64,000 bases of DNA from Streptomyces albofaciens JCM 4342. Lineage in GTDB: Bacteria > Actinomycetota > Actinomycetes > Streptomycetales > Streptomycetaceae. The notes under the pieces are model-generated. The model did not search any database, had not been told where the DNA came from, and saw only the letters and a list, made by a program, of their open reading frames with translations. Shown here piece after piece: positions 41,219-50,882 of this stretch; the stretch's first letter is position 1, and the number at the start of each line of letters is the position of its first letter. Where the stretch lies: positions 1,674,001-1,738,000 of the forward strand of contig NZ_PDCM01000002.1 of the NCBI RefSeq assembly GCF_008634025.1, given 5' to 3'. The position numbers and the translations under genes are program-made.

Positions 41219-42637
41219 TCAGCGCACGGGCCGCAGCCGCCGCCAGACCGCCCTGGCGGCGTGGTGCCCCGCCATGCCGTGCACGCCGGGGCCCGGCGGG
41301 GCGGACTGGGAGCACAGGAAGACCGCCGGGTGGGCGGTCGTGTACGGGTTGCGGGCGAGCTTGGGGCGGATGACCAGGCCGAGGCCCGCGGCGGAGCCGG
41401 CGCAGATGTCGCCGCCGACGTAGTTCGCGTTGCGGGCGGCCAGTTGGGGCGGTCCGGCGACGGCGCGGGCCAGGACCAGGTCACGGAACCCGGGCGCGAA
41501 GCGCTCCAGTTGGCGCTCCACCGCTTCCGTGGCGTCGCCCTCCCAGCCGTGCGGGACATGGCCGTACACCCAGAAGGTGTGCTTGCCCTCGGGGGCGCGG
41601 CCCGGATCGATCAGGCTCGGCTGCGAGGTGATCAGGAACGGTACGGACGGGTCGCGGCCGTCGACGGCGGCGCGCAGCGCGGTGCCGATCTCGCCGCTGG
41701 TCGGGCCGAGGTGCACGGTGCCCGCGCGGCGGGCCTCCGGCGAGGTCCAGGGCACCGGCCCGGACAGCGCGTAGTCGATCTTGAAGACGCCGGGGCCGTA
41801 CCGTACGCCGCGGTAGGCGTTGCCGAGCCCCGCGATCCGGGCGAGGGCGGTCGGCGAGGTGTCGAAGACGTACGCGCGGGCCGGGGGCAGGTCGTCCAGC
41901 CGCTTGACCTCGTACCCCGTGTGCACCACACCGCCGTGCAGGCGCAGCAGCGCGGCCAGGGCGTCGGGGATGGCCTGCGAGCCGCCGCGCGGGATCGGCC
42001 AGCCGTTCGCGTGCGCGGCGAGGGCGAACATGACGGCGGCGCCGGCCGTGCCGGGGCTGGTCAGCGGGGCGATGACGTGGGCGGCGAGCCCGGCGAACAG
42101 GCCGCGCGCCTTCTGATCCCGGAAGCGCCGGTCGAGGAGCGCGACGGGCTGGGCCGCGGCCAGGCCGAACCGGGCGTACGTCACCGGGTCGCGCGGCAGG
42201 CCGAGCCACTGCGTACGCAGGAAGTCCGCGGCCAGGGTGTCCCACTTGCCGAGGAAGGGCGCGAGCAGTCGGCGGTACGTGCCGGCGTCGTGCGCGCCGA
42301 GGGACATCGCCGTCTCGCCGACGGAACGGGCGAGCACCGCGGCCGTGCCGTCGGGGAAGGGGTGGGCCATCGGGATGTCGGGGTGCAGCCATCGCAGGCC
42401 GTACCGCTCCAGGCCCATGGCGGTGAACGCGGGGGAGCCGGCCGCGAGCGGGTGCACCGCCGAGCAGGGGTCGTGCCGGAAGCCGGGCAGCGTCAGCTCC
42501 TCGGTGCGGGCACCGCCCCCGATGGCGGCGGACGCCTCGAAGACCTCGACGGACATGCCGCGGCGGGCCAGTTCGACGGCCGCGGTCAGCCCGTTGGGGC
42601 CGGCCCCGATCACCACCGCGTCGAGCATCGTCGGCAC
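41219..42637 (-). CDS. FAD/NAD(P)-dependent oxidoreductase, phytoene-desaturase-like
   Basis: A 472-residue flavoprotein of the CrtI/amine-oxidase type. The N-terminal dinucleotide fold is [20 protein letters not shown] with an acidic ribose-binding end (EVFEAS), then GGGARTEE. The C-terminal FAD block is [10 protein letters not shown] and [12 protein letters not shown]. It is related to carotenoid desaturases and PyrDB-like oxidoreductases (PYROXD2), but no carotenoid genes are nearby. GTG 42637 was chosen because GGGGAG sits 8 nt upstream; ATG 42628 is an alternative. Confidence 0.9.
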   Translation of the reverse strand: MPTMLDAVVIGAGPNGLTAAVELARRGMSVEVFEASAAIGGGARTEELTLPGFRHDPCSAVHPLAAGSPAFTAMGLERYGLRWLHPDIPMAHPFPDGTAAVLARSVGETAMSLGAHDAGTYRRLLAPFLGKWDTLAADFLRTQWLGLPRDPVTYARFGLAAAQPVALLDRRFRDQKARGLFAGLAAHVIAPLTSPGTAGAAVMFALAAHANGWPIPRGGSQAIPDALAALLRLHGGVVHTGYEVKRLDDLPPARAYVFDTSPTALARIAGLGNAYRGVRYGPGVFKIDYALSGPVPWTSPEARRAGTVHLGPTSGEIGTALRAAVDGRDPSVPFLITSQPSLIDPGRAPEGKHTFWVYGHVPHGWEGDATEAVERQLERFAPGFRDLVLARAVAGPPQLAARNANYVGGDICAGSAAGLGLVIRPKLARNPYTTAHPAVFLCSQSAPPGPGVHGMAGHHAARAVWRRLRPVR

Positions 42638-42677
42638 CTGCGCCACTCCCCTCGTCTGCGACCCTCGCCCTTGAGGA

Positions 42678-43574
42678 TCAGTCGGCGGCCGCCAGCAGTC
42701 CGAGGATACGCCGGGCCGTCGCCGCGTCCCGTGCCGCGGTGAACGGCAGCGCGTTGCCGCCGGATATCCGGAACGGCTCGCCGGCGACCGTGCCGCTCGC
42801 GCCGCCCGCCTCGTGGACGAGCAGCAGCCCCGCCGCGTGATCCCACGCGTTTTCCCAGCTGAAGGCCACCGCGTCCAGCTCGCCGCGGGCGATGTGCAGA
42901 TACTCCAGCCCCGCCGAGCCGCAGGGGCGCGGCGCGACGCCGTCGGTCTCCAGCAGGGCCAGGACCCGCTTCTGCTCGTCGTCGGTGAAGTCGTAGTGCG
43001 ATATCGCCACGTCCAGCACCGCGCCGGGCGCCGGGGAACCGGGGCGCAGCGGCTCTCCGTCCAGCTCGGCACCGGCGCCGCGGCGGGCGGTGGCCATCAG
43101 GTCCAGGGCGGGCGCGTACGTCCAGGAGGCCAGCAGCTCGCCGCGGAGCGCCAGGGTGACCAGCGTGGCGAAGCCCGGGTCGCCGTGCACGAACTGGCGG
43201 GTGCCGTCGACCGGGTCGACGATCCACACCGGCGCGTCGCCGCGCAGCGCGCCGAGCACCGCCGGGTCGGCGTGCACCGCCTCCTCGCCGACGACCAGCG
43301 AGCCGGGCAGCAGGCCCGTCAGGGCGGCGGTCAGGTGCTCCTCGGCGAGCCGGTCGGCGACCGTGACGAGGTCGTGCGGGCCGTTCTTCTCCAGCACCTC
43401 GTGGGCGGCGAGCTGCCGGAACCGCGGCATGATCTCGGCCGCCGCGGCCTTGCGGACGGCGTCCTCGACGGCGGCCGCGTCCAGCGCGCGCAGCACCTCG
43501 TCCGCCGTGTGCGTGGAGGGGCCGCCGGTCTCTTCCGCCGTGTCTCCCGTATCCCTGCGCATTGCTTCGATCAT
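42678..43574 (-). CDS. Inositol monophosphatase family protein
   Basis: A 298-residue metal-dependent phosphatase of the IMPase superfamily. The metal-site blocks [22 protein letters not shown] and the C-terminal [13 protein letters not shown] are intact. Substrates in the family include inositol phosphate, histidinol phosphate, PAP and fructose bisphosphate, and sequence alone does not separate them. Start ambiguous: ATG 43574 has GGAGG only 1 nt away, while ATG 43562 has it 13 nt away. The FAD oxidoreductase gene follows after 40 nt. Confidence 0.88.
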   Translation of the reverse strand: MIEAMRRDTGDTAEETGGPSTHTADEVLRALDAAAVEDAVRKAAAAEIMPRFRQLAAHEVLEKNGPHDLVTVADRLAEEHLTAALTGLLPGSLVVGEEAVHADPAVLGALRGDAPVWIVDPVDGTRQFVHGDPGFATLVTLALRGELLASWTYAPALDLMATARRGAGAELDGEPLRPGSPAPGAVLDVAISHYDFTDDEQKRVLALLETDGVAPRPCGSAGLEYLHIARGELDAVAFSWENAWDHAAGLLLVHEAGGASGTVAGEPFRISGGNALPFTAARDAATARRILGLLAAAD

Positions 43575-43666
43575 GCCTCCATCGAACCACGCCCCACTGA
43601 CACGGGGCCTGGACAGGAGGTGAACTCCGGATGCCGGGCGGCCGGGCCCCGGGGCGTGCGCACCGC

Positions 43667-45529
43667 CTACCGCCCGACCGCGTAGCCCTGCATCCCCCGC
43701 GGGTTCGCCGCCGCCGACAGCACCCCCGTCTCCGGGTCCCGCGCCACCGCCGACAGCCGCCCCTCCGACCAGGCGTCGCCCACGGTCACCCGGTGCCCGC
43801 GCCGCCGCAGCTCCGCGATCACCTGCGCACCGGTCCGCGACTCGACCGTGACGCCGCCCGGCCGCATGGCACGCGGGAAGAACGAGCCGGGGAAGGAGTC
43901 GTTGTGCCAGTTCGGCGCGTCGATGGCGCCCTGGAGGTCGAGACCGCCGCGCACCGGCGCGCGCAGCGTCACGGCCAGCAGGAAGTGCAGCTGCCACTGA
44001 TCCTGCTGGTCGCCGCCGGGCGTACCGAACGCCATCACCGGAACCCCGTCGCGCAGCGCGAGCGAGGGCGTGAGGGTGGTGCGCGGGCGGCGCCCCGGGG
44101 TGAGCGAGTTGGGCAGCCCCTCCTCCAGCCAGGCCATCTGAAGGCGCGTACCGAGCGGGAAGCCGAGCGCCGGGACCACCGGGTTGGACTGGAGCCAGCC
44201 GCCGGAGGGCGTCGCGGAGACCATGTTGCCCCAGCGGTCGACGATGTCGATGTGGCAGGTGTCGCCGCGCGTGGCGCCGCTCCGGTCCACCTCGGGCGCG
44301 ATGGCGGGCGCGGCGCCGGGGGTTTCCGCCGTCGCCGTCGTCGGCTCGCCCGCACCGGCGGCGCCCTGCGCGTCGGCGGCGTCCGCTCCCGCCGCGACGG
44401 CCGAGGCGTGCTTGCTCAGCCGTGGCGTACGGCCGTCCGGGCTGCCGGGCCGCAGCTCGTACGAGGCGTGTTCGCCGATCAGGGCCCGCCGCGCCGCGTT
44501 GTAGTCCTCGCTCAGCAGCGTCCCGAGCGGCACCTCGGCCGCGTCGCCGTACCAGGCCTCACGGTCGGCCATGGCGAGCTTGCACCCTTCGACCAGCAGG
44601 TGCACATACTCGGGGCCCCCGTACTCGGGCAGCTCCGGCGGCAGCAGAGCCAGCTGCTGGAGCAGCACCGGCCCCTGCGACCAGCCCCCCGCCTTCGCCA
44701 CCGTCCACCCGTTCCAGTCGTACGTGACCGGGTCCTCGTACGTCGCGGAGAAGGCCGCGAGGTCGTCGCCCGTCAGCGTGCCCGCGTGCCGCTCGCCGGA
44801 GGTGTCCATGGCGGGCCGGGCGGCGAACGCGGCCAGCGCCTCGCCGATGAAGCCCTCGCGCCAGATCCGCCGGGCGGCGTCGGTCTGCGCCTCCCGGTCC
44901 GCCGACGCGGCCTCGGCCTCACTGATCAGGCGGCGCCAGGTGGCCGCCAGCGGCCGGTTCCTGAGCAGCCCGCCGGGCGCGACCGGCCGCCCGTCCGGCA
45001 GATAGATCTCGGCGGACGATATCCACTCCGTCTCGAACAGCTCCCGGACCGTCGCCACCGTCTGGCCCACCCGCTCGACCGCCGGGTGCCCGTGCTCCGC
45101 GTATCCGACGGCGTACTTCAGCACCTCCCGCAGCGTCTTGGTGCCGTGATCGCGGAGCAGCAGCATCCACGCGTCGAACGCGCCGGGGACGGCGGCGGCG
45201 AGCGGCCCCGTGCCGGGCACCAGGTCGAGCCCCAGCGAGGTGTAGTGGTCGATGCTCGCCCCGGCGGGCGCCGGGCCCTGCCCGCACAGCACCCGCACCG
45301 GCCCGCCCGCGGGCGCGAGGACGACCGGCACCTCGCCCGCCGGCCCGTTCAGATGCGGCTCCACGACGTGCAGCACGAACCCGGCGGCCACCGCCGCGTC
45401 GAAGGCGTTGCCGCCGTCCTCCAGCACACCCATCGCGGACTGCGAGGCCAGCCAGTGGGTGGTCGCGGCCATGCCGAAGGTTCCCTGAAGGGTGGGGCGG
45501 GTGGTGAACACGGGGCTCCTCACATGCAT
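43667..45529 (-). CDS. Gamma-glutamyltransferase family protein
   Basis: A 620-residue Ntn-hydrolase that self-cleaves into two subunits and transfers or hydrolyses gamma-glutamyl groups. The large-subunit block GNAFDAAVAAGFVLHVVEPH is present; the catalytic Thr is in GATRGDTCHIDIVDRWGN near residue 425, and LTPSLALRDGVPVMAFGTPGGD follows. A low-complexity Ala/Gly/Thr insert of about 45 residues lies right before the cleavage site. No signal peptide is visible, so the enzyme is probably cytoplasmic. ATG 45529 is followed two codons later by GTG 45523. Confidence 0.92.
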   Translation of the reverse strand: MHVRSPVFTTRPTLQGTFGMAATTHWLASQSAMGVLEDGGNAFDAAVAAGFVLHVVEPHLNGPAGEVPVVLAPAGGPVRVLCGQGPAPAGASIDHYTSLGLDLVPGTGPLAAAVPGAFDAWMLLLRDHGTKTLREVLKYAVGYAEHGHPAVERVGQTVATVRELFETEWISSAEIYLPDGRPVAPGGLLRNRPLAATWRRLISEAEAASADREAQTDAARRIWREGFIGEALAAFAARPAMDTSGERHAGTLTGDDLAAFSATYEDPVTYDWNGWTVAKAGGWSQGPVLLQQLALLPPELPEYGGPEYVHLLVEGCKLAMADREAWYGDAAEVPLGTLLSEDYNAARRALIGEHASYELRPGSPDGRTPRLSKHASAVAAGADAADAQGAAGAGEPTTATAETPGAAPAIAPEVDRSGATRGDTCHIDIVDRWGNMVSATPSGGWLQSNPVVPALGFPLGTRLQMAWLEEGLPNSLTPGRRPRTTLTPSLALRDGVPVMAFGTPGGDQQDQWQLHFLLAVTLRAPVRGGLDLQGAIDAPNWHNDSFPGSFFPRAMRPGGVTVESRTGAQVIAELRRRGHRVTVGDAWSEGRLSAVARDPETGVLSAAANPRGMQGYAVGR

Positions 45530-45548
45530 ATGGACGTCTCAACGCGTA

Positions 45549-45622
45549 ACCGGCACCTCGGACGCGTACGGACGTCGGACGGTCTACCGGCATCCCGGAC
45601 GCGTACGGACGTCGGGCGGTCT
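45549..45622. repeat. Tandem repeat, 37-bp unit, two copies
   Basis: Copies at 45549-45585 and 45586-45622 match at 34 of 37 positions. They lie just upstream of the gamma-glutamyltransferase start and 130 bp before the sirtuin gene. Confidence 0.85.
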
Positions 45623-45753
45623 CCTGTCCGCTCCCTCCCCCGCCGGAGCGCCCGCAATGCCCGTGCGCGGGCACGTCCTGATCACATCGGCGGGACCACG
45701 GGCCTTCGCAAATCCGTTCGCCGCCCCGGCCGCCCCGCGCCTACGCTCGGACC

Positions 45754-46521
45754 ATGACCGGTACGGCCCCCGCCAGCCCCCCGCCCCACGACGCCGCGCG
45801 ACGCCCCCTGGTGGCGATCCTCAGCGGCGCCGGCATCTCCACCGACTCCGGCATCCCGGACTACCGCGGCCCGAACGGGCTGTGGCGGCAGGACCCGGAG
45901 GCCGAGAAGCTGGTGACGTACGAGTACTACATGAACGATCCGGAGATCCGGCGCCGTTCCTGGCGGATGCGGCAGGACGGCCCCGCCCTGCGGGCCCGGC
46001 CGAACGCGGCGCACGAGGCGATCGCCCGGCTGGAGCGGTCCGGCGTGCCGGTCCGTGTCATCACGCAGAACGTCGACGGGCTGCACCAGCTCGCGGGCGT
46101 ACCCGACCGCAAGGTGCTGGAGCTGCACGGCACGGCCCGCTCCGTGGTCTGCACCGGCTGCCACGCCCGGTCGCCGATGTCCGAGGCCCTGGAGCGGGTG
46201 GCCGCGGGCGACCCGGACCTGGCGTGCACCGGCTGTGGCGGCATCCTGAAGTCGGCCACCGTCATGTTCGGCGAACGCCTCGACCCCGAGGTGCTCGGTG
46301 CGGCCATGAGCGTCGCCAAGGCCGCCGATGTCTTCATCGCGGTGGGGACGAGCCTCCAGGTGCAGCCCGCCGCCTCGCTCGCGGGGCTGGCCGCCGAGCA
46401 CGGCGCCCGGCTGATCATCATGAACGCCGAGCCCACCCCGTACGACGAGCTGGCCGCCGAGACGATCCGTACCCCCATCGGCACCGCCCTCCCCGGCCTC
46501 CTCGCCACCCTGGCTCCCTGA
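45754..46521 (+). CDS. cobB: NAD-dependent protein deacylase (sirtuin, CobB type)
   Basis: A 255-residue class III deacylase removing acyl groups from lysines with NAD, giving O-acetyl-ADP-ribose. Visible motifs: LSGAGISTDSGIPDYRG (NAD), VITQNVDGLHQLAG, catalytic His in LELHGT, and two zinc-binding CxxC pairs (CTGCHARS, CTGCGG). MFGERLD and VGTSLQVQPAASL complete the Rossmann part. Class assignment (broad deacylase or deacetylase) is uncertain: the Tyr/Arg pair of class III desuccinylases is not obvious. It is monocistronic. Confidence 0.94.
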   Translation: MTGTAPASPPPHDAARRPLVAILSGAGISTDSGIPDYRGPNGLWRQDPEAEKLVTYEYYMNDPEIRRRSWRMRQDGPALRARPNAAHEAIARLERSGVPVRVITQNVDGLHQLAGVPDRKVLELHGTARSVVCTGCHARSPMSEALERVAAGDPDLACTGCGGILKSATVMFGERLDPEVLGAAMSVAKAADVFIAVGTSLQVQPAASLAGLAAEHGARLIIMNAEPTPYDELAAETIRTPIGTALPGLLATLAP

Positions 46522-46652
46522 GCCGTCCCGCCCCCTGGCCTGTCCGGCCCCGAACCGCCCCCTTTGCCGGAAATGAAACCGGCAGCGCTACGGTTGACCC
46601 GGCTGCCGGCCACCGGGCCGCGCGCCGGAACAGGACAGCGGGAGGATGCGCC

Positions 46653-47720
46653 GTGCAGGGCAAGCACCACGGTGAGTACAAGGTGCCGGGCGGCAAGCTG
46701 GTGGTCGTCGACCTCGATGTGGCGGGCGGCGCGCTGCGCGACGTGCGGGTGGCGGGGGACTTCTTCCTGGAGCCGGACGAGGCGCTCGGAGCCATCAACA
46801 CGGCTCTGGAGGGCGCGCCCGCCGACACCGACGCACGCGGACTGGCGGCCCGGATCGACGCGGCGCTGCCGCCCGGCACGGTGCTGTTCGGGTTCACCTC
46901 GGAGGCCGTCGGCATCGCGGTGCGCCGCGCGGTCGCGCAGGCCACCGACTGGACGGACTTCGACTGGCAGATCATCCACGAGGCGCCGCAACCGCCCGAG
47001 CTGCACATGGCGTTGGACGAGGTGCTGACCGCCGAGGTGGCCGCCGGGCGGCGGCCGCCGACGCTGCGGGTGTGGGAGTGGGACCGCCCGGCGGTCATCA
47101 TCGGCAGCTTCCAGTCGCTGGCCAACGAGGTGGACCCGGAGGGCGCCGCGCGGCACGGCGTGACGGTGGTGCGGCGGATCAGCGGCGGCGGGGCGATGTT
47201 CGTGGAGCCCGGCAACACCATCACCTACTCCCTCTGCGTGCCCGCCTCGCTCGTGCAGGGGCTGACCTTCGCCGAGAGCTACGCCTATCTGGACGACTGG
47301 GTGCTGACCGCCCTCGGCGACATGGGGATCAACGCCTGGTACAAGCCGCTCAACGACATCGCCACCGACGCCGGGAAGATCGCCGGGGCCGCGCAGAAGC
47401 GCATGGTGGCGGGCGACGGGGCGGTGCTGCACCACGTGACCATGTCGTACGACATCGACGCGGACAAGATGGTCGAGGTGCTGCGCATCGGCAAGGAGAA
47501 GCTGTCGGACAAGGGCACCCGCAGCGCGAAGAAGCGGGTGGACCCGCTGCGCCGGCAGACCGGGCTGCCGCGTGCCGAGGTCATCGAGCGGATGATCGGC
47601 TCGTTCCGCGCGCGGTACGGCGGTAGCGACGGGGCGGTCTCCCCGGAGGAGATGGAACGGGCCCGGGAGCTGGCGGACGGCAAGTTCGGTTCGCAGGAGT
47701 GGACGGCGCGGGTTCCGTAG
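46653..47720 (+). CDS. lplA: Lipoate-protein ligase
   Basis: A 355-residue ligase attaching lipoate to E2 and H proteins. Residues 1-90 form the small accessory domain (KYxVPGGKLVVVDL-like start, then FFLEPDEALGAINTAL), here N-terminal instead of C-terminal as in E. coli LplA. Residues 110-355 are the catalytic domain with VVRRISGGGAMFVEPGNTITYS (RRxSGGGA) and the lysine region NDIATDAGKIAGAAQKR. GTG 46653 has GGGAGG 7 nt upstream. Its last codons and stop lie inside a tandem repeat. Confidence 0.93.
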   Translation: MQGKHHGEYKVPGGKLVVVDLDVAGGALRDVRVAGDFFLEPDEALGAINTALEGAPADTDARGLAARIDAALPPGTVLFGFTSEAVGIAVRRAVAQATDWTDFDWQIIHEAPQPPELHMALDEVLTAEVAAGRRPPTLRVWEWDRPAVIIGSFQSLANEVDPEGAARHGVTVVRRISGGGAMFVEPGNTITYSLCVPASLVQGLTFAESYAYLDDWVLTALGDMGINAWYKPLNDIATDAGKIAGAAQKRMVAGDGAVLHHVTMSYDIDADKMVEVLRIGKEKLSDKGTRSAKKRVDPLRRQTGLPRAEVIERMIGSFRARYGGSDGAVSPEEMERARELADGKFGSQEWTARVP

Positions 47721-47820
47721 CCACGCGTCGCGCGGATTTACGCGGACCGCGCGGGTTCCGTGGCCACGCCTCGCGCGGATTCACGTGCCGCGCGGGTTCC
47801 GTGGCCACGCCTCGCGCGGA
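47707..47820 (+). repeat. Tandem repeat, 41-43-bp unit, about three copies, overlapping the lplA stop
   Basis: Units start at 47707, 47750 and 47791 with CGCGGGTTCCGT(A/G)GCCACG, followed by a CGCGCGGATT(C/T)ACG part in the first two. The first unit carries the lplA TAG where the others read TGG. Confidence 0.85.
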
Positions 47821-47877
47821 CCCCGTGGGCCCATCGGCTCCGACGGCCCCGCGGACCGCGCCTCGGGGCCCGTACGC

Positions 47878-48588
47878 CTATGCCGCCGTCCCCAGCCGGA
47901 AGCGCTCCGCGACCTCGTCCGCGAGGTCGGTGGCCGGCCGGGTGCCGTCCATGGTGATGACCGTGTTCCCGTGGACGGCCGCCTGGCGGCGGACCTCCGC
48001 GTCCCACAGCTCGTCCCGGGCCAGCCGCTTGGCCAGCGTGGCCTCCGGGGCCCGGCTGCCCCAGCCGACCAGGGAGCGCACCGGGACGCTGGGCCGGGAA
48101 CGCAGGGCCGCTAGCCGGAACTCCGGGGTGGGCAGCAGGAAGACGGCCTGGTCGGGGCGGGTGAGCAGGGGCGCGAGCTGGCTCGGCAGGTTGCCGAACC
48201 AGTCGACCAGGACGGGCCGGTCGGTGGGCATCGCGAGCAGGTCCTCGACCTCGAAGGCGAAGGTTTCGGCGACCACGCGCTGCGCGAATCCGCACGCCTC
48301 GTCGGGGCGGCCGTCCCACAAGGAGCCGGGCGGCTCGTGGCGGGCCGCGTGGAAGTTCGGGTGCTGCCGGGGTGAGCAGCGCGGCAGCCAGGTGTGCTGG
48401 GCCAGGTCACCGCGGTAGATGACGGCGCCGTGGCGCCGCGCCAGGATTATCGCCAGGGTGCTCTTGCCCGCTCCGGTGCCGCCGGCGATCCACCGTACGT
48501 GGGAGAGCCGGCCGGCCGAAGCGGCCGCCATGCGGAGGGTGGTACCGGGATGGGTCGTCTCCAAGGGTGGGCGCCTCATACGGTCCAT
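47878..48588 (-). CDS. P-loop nucleotide-binding protein (adenylate/shikimate-kinase-like)
   Basis: A 236-residue protein with a Walker A motif WIAGGTGAGKSTLAIIL near residue 30 and no other AAA features; VLVDWFGNLPSQLAPLL provides a possible Walker-B-like Asp, and ARDELWDAEVRRQAAVHG a lid-like helix. It resembles small kinases/ATPases of the AAA_18 type in Streptomyces. Substrate unknown. ATG 48588 was chosen (GAGG 4 nt upstream); ATG 48579 is possible. It is convergent with lplA across the tandem repeats. Confidence 0.8.
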   Translation of the reverse strand: MDRMRRPPLETTHPGTTLRMAAASAGRLSHVRWIAGGTGAGKSTLAIILARRHGAVIYRGDLAQHTWLPRCSPRQHPNFHAARHEPPGSLWDGRPDEACGFAQRVVAETFAFEVEDLLAMPTDRPVLVDWFGNLPSQLAPLLTRPDQAVFLLPTPEFRLAALRSRPSVPVRSLVGWGSRAPEATLAKRLARDELWDAEVRRQAAVHGNTVITMDGTRPATDLADEVAERFRLGTAA

Positions 48589-48735
48589 GGTCCTCGCATC
48601 GGCCGCCGGGCTCCAAGGCCACCTCGTATGAGGAGCATCAGGAGTGGGCAAAGAGTTGGCAGGGACGGGTGAGTCGATGCGCGCCCCCGCGCGCCTCCGC
48701 GCGTCGTGTGCGCCCCCGTCGGAACCGTGCGCCGG

Positions 48736-49842
48736 TCAGCGCACCGGATCGTACGCCCGCAGGTCGAGCCCCGGGTTTGCGCCCGTGGCCAGCAGCGCGG
48801 CGATCCGCCCCGCCCACGGGCCGATGGTCAGCCCGGTCGGCCCGAGGCCGTCGGCGACGACCAGGCCGTCCAGGCCCGGGACCGGGCCGAGCAGCGGACG
48901 GGTGTCCGGGCCGACGGGACGGAAGCCGACGCGCGTCTCCAGGTGGGTGGCGTCCGCCAGGCCGGGCGCGACCGCCAGGGCCTCGGCCAGCACCTCGGCC
49001 AGTCCGCCGGCCGTCACCCGGTGGTCGAAGCCGGTGCCGTCCTCGCGGGTGGCGCCCGCCACGATCCGCGAGCCGTCGAACGGTACGAGGTAGTGCCCGG
49101 TGGCGCGGGGCATGACGACGGGCCAGTGCCCGGTGTCCGTGCCGGGCAGCGACAGGTGCGCGATCTGTCCGCGCTGCGGCGCGATCCGTACGGTGACCCC
49201 CACCGGCGCCAGCAGTTCCGGCGCCCAGGCCCCGGCCGCGACGACGACCGCGTCCGCGGTGACGCGCTCGCCGTCCACCTCGATGCCGGTGACGCGGTCA
49301 CCCGTACGGACCAGTGCCGCGCGCCCGGAGCGTAGGTCCGCGCCCCGCCACCGCGCCTGCCGCAGCAGCGCGTCGCGCAGCCGGCCGCCGTCGACGCGGG
49401 CGCCGGCCGCTATCCGTACGGCCCGCAGGCCGGGCGCGAGCGGCGGGAACAGCGCGCGGGCCGCGGACTCGTCGAGGAGCTCCACCTCTCCGGTGTCCGC
49501 GGCGTCGCGCCGCCGTTCCAGTACGCGCCGCCGGATGCGGTGCAGGTCCGCGTCGTCGGCGGCCAGGGCGAGCGCGCCGACGGCGCGGTGGCCGATGCCG
49601 CGCTCGCCCGCCTCGGCCAGTTCGGCGACCAGGCCGGGGTGGTACCGCGCCCCTTCCGAGGCGGCCCGGAACCAGTCCGGGTCGTCGTTCGCGGAAGGCC
49701 AGGGGCAGACGATGCCCGCGCCGGCCGCGGTCGCCTCGCCGGGCTGGGCCCGGCCGGCCAGCACGACGTCCGCGCCCAGCCCGGCCGCGTGCCAGGCGGT
49801 GCTCGCTCCGACGATGCCCGCACCGATCACGGCGACGCGCAT
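48736..49842 (-). CDS. FAD-dependent amino-acid oxidase-type protein (DAO family)
   Basis: A 368-residue flavoprotein with the N-terminal FAD loop VAVIGAGIVGASTAWHAAGLGADVVLA (given by VAVIGAGIVGAST) and the DAO C-terminal block GFRPVGPDTRPLLGPVPGLDGL. Glycine oxidase and D-amino-acid dehydrogenase are its nearest recognisable relatives. It lies 27 nt downstream of the LLM oxidoreductase and dihydropyrimidinase genes on the same strand, so a role in the same nitrogen-catabolic unit is likely; the reaction is not known. Confidence 0.88.
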   Translation of the reverse strand: MRVAVIGAGIVGASTAWHAAGLGADVVLAGRAQPGEATAAGAGIVCPWPSANDDPDWFRAASEGARYHPGLVAELAEAGERGIGHRAVGALALAADDADLHRIRRRVLERRRDAADTGEVELLDESAARALFPPLAPGLRAVRIAAGARVDGGRLRDALLRQARWRGADLRSGRAALVRTGDRVTGIEVDGERVTADAVVVAAGAWAPELLAPVGVTVRIAPQRGQIAHLSLPGTDTGHWPVVMPRATGHYLVPFDGSRIVAGATREDGTGFDHRVTAGGLAEVLAEALAVAPGLADATHLETRVGFRPVGPDTRPLLGPVPGLDGLVVADGLGPTGLTIGPWAGRIAALLATGANPGLDLRAYDPVR

Positions 49843-49869
49843 GACCGTCTCCCCTCCCCCGGCGGGCTC

Positions 49870-50871
49870 TCAGCCCGCGAACTCCGGAATGATCCGTTCG
49901 CCGTAGGCGTCGATGGTGGCGTCCCGCGCGTCGTGCATCGCGTACAGCGCGAACTGGTCGACGCCCAGCTCCCGCAGCCGGCGCAGCTTCTCCAGCTGCG
50001 CCCCGGGCGGCCCGAGCAGGCAGAAGCGGTCCACGATCTCGTCCGGCACGAACGCGGTGTCCGGGTTGCCGGAGCGGCCGTGGTGGGCGTAGTCGTAGCC
50101 CGCGCGCTCCTTGATGTACGAGGTGAGCGCCTCGGGCACCATGCCGGAGTGCTCGCCGTACCGCTTGACCAGGTCCGCGACGTGGTTGCCGACCATGCCG
50201 CCGAACCACCGGCACTGCTCGCGGGCGTGGGCGAGGTCGTCGCCCACGTAGGCGGGCGCGGCGACGCAGATCTTCACGTCGGACGGGTCGCGGCCGGCCG
50301 CCACCGCGGCGTCGCGCACCGCCTTGACCATCCACTCCGTCAGGAACGGGTCGGCCAGCTGGAGGATGAACCCGTCGGCCAGCTCCCCGGTCATCTTCAG
50401 GGCTTTGGGCCCGTACGCGGCCATCCACACCGGCAGCCGCCCGTCGCGCACCCACGGGATGCGCAGCGGGTGGCCGCCCACCTCGGTCTCCCGGCCCTCC
50501 GCGAGGTCGCGGATCACCCGGATCGACTCGCCGAGGCGGGCGAGGGTGTTGGGGGGCCGGCCGGCCACCCGCATCGCCGAGTCGCCGCGCCCGATGCCGC
50601 AGACGGTGCGGTTGCCGTACATGTCGTTGAGGGTGGCGAAGGTGGAGGCGGTGACCTCCGGGGTGCGGGTGGAGGGGTTGGTGACCATCGGGCCGACGAT
50701 GAGCCGTTCGGTGTGTTCCAGGATGCGGCTGTAGATGACGAACGGCTCCTGCCACAGGACGGAGGAGTCGAAGGTCCAGCCGTAGCGGAAGCCCTGCCGC
50801 TCGGCGCGGCGCATGGTGGTGACGACGTCGGACGCGGGCGGGTCGGTTTGCAGGACGACTCCGAAGTCCAT
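49870..50871 (-). CDS. F420-type LLM oxidoreductase (TIGR03842-like)
   Basis: A 333-residue LLM-fold oxidoreductase starting MDFGVVLQTDPPASDVVTTM, typical of the F420-dependent family that travels with hydantoinase genes. It has WTFDSSVLWQEPFVIYSRIL, GPMVTNPSTRTPEV and GIGRGDSAMRVAGRPP near the cofactor site. It starts 11 nt after the dihydropyrimidinase stop, so the genes are co-transcribed. The reaction is unknown; reduction of a pyrimidine-type substrate is a reasonable guess from context only. Confidence 0.9.
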   Translation of the reverse strand: MDFGVVLQTDPPASDVVTTMRRAERQGFRYGWTFDSSVLWQEPFVIYSRILEHTERLIVGPMVTNPSTRTPEVTASTFATLNDMYGNRTVCGIGRGDSAMRVAGRPPNTLARLGESIRVIRDLAEGRETEVGGHPLRIPWVRDGRLPVWMAAYGPKALKMTGELADGFILQLADPFLTEWMVKAVRDAAVAAGRDPSDVKICVAAPAYVGDDLAHAREQCRWFGGMVGNHVADLVKRYGEHSGMVPEALTSYIKERAGYDYAHHGRSGNPDTAFVPDEIVDRFCLLGPPGAQLEKLRRLRELGVDQFALYAMHDARDATIDAYGERIIPEFAG

Positions 50872-50882
50872 CTGGCCCTCCT

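Noticed and set aside
45549..45622. CRISPR-like array
   Set aside because: The copies are directly adjacent with no spacers, only two units, and no cas genes occur in the window.
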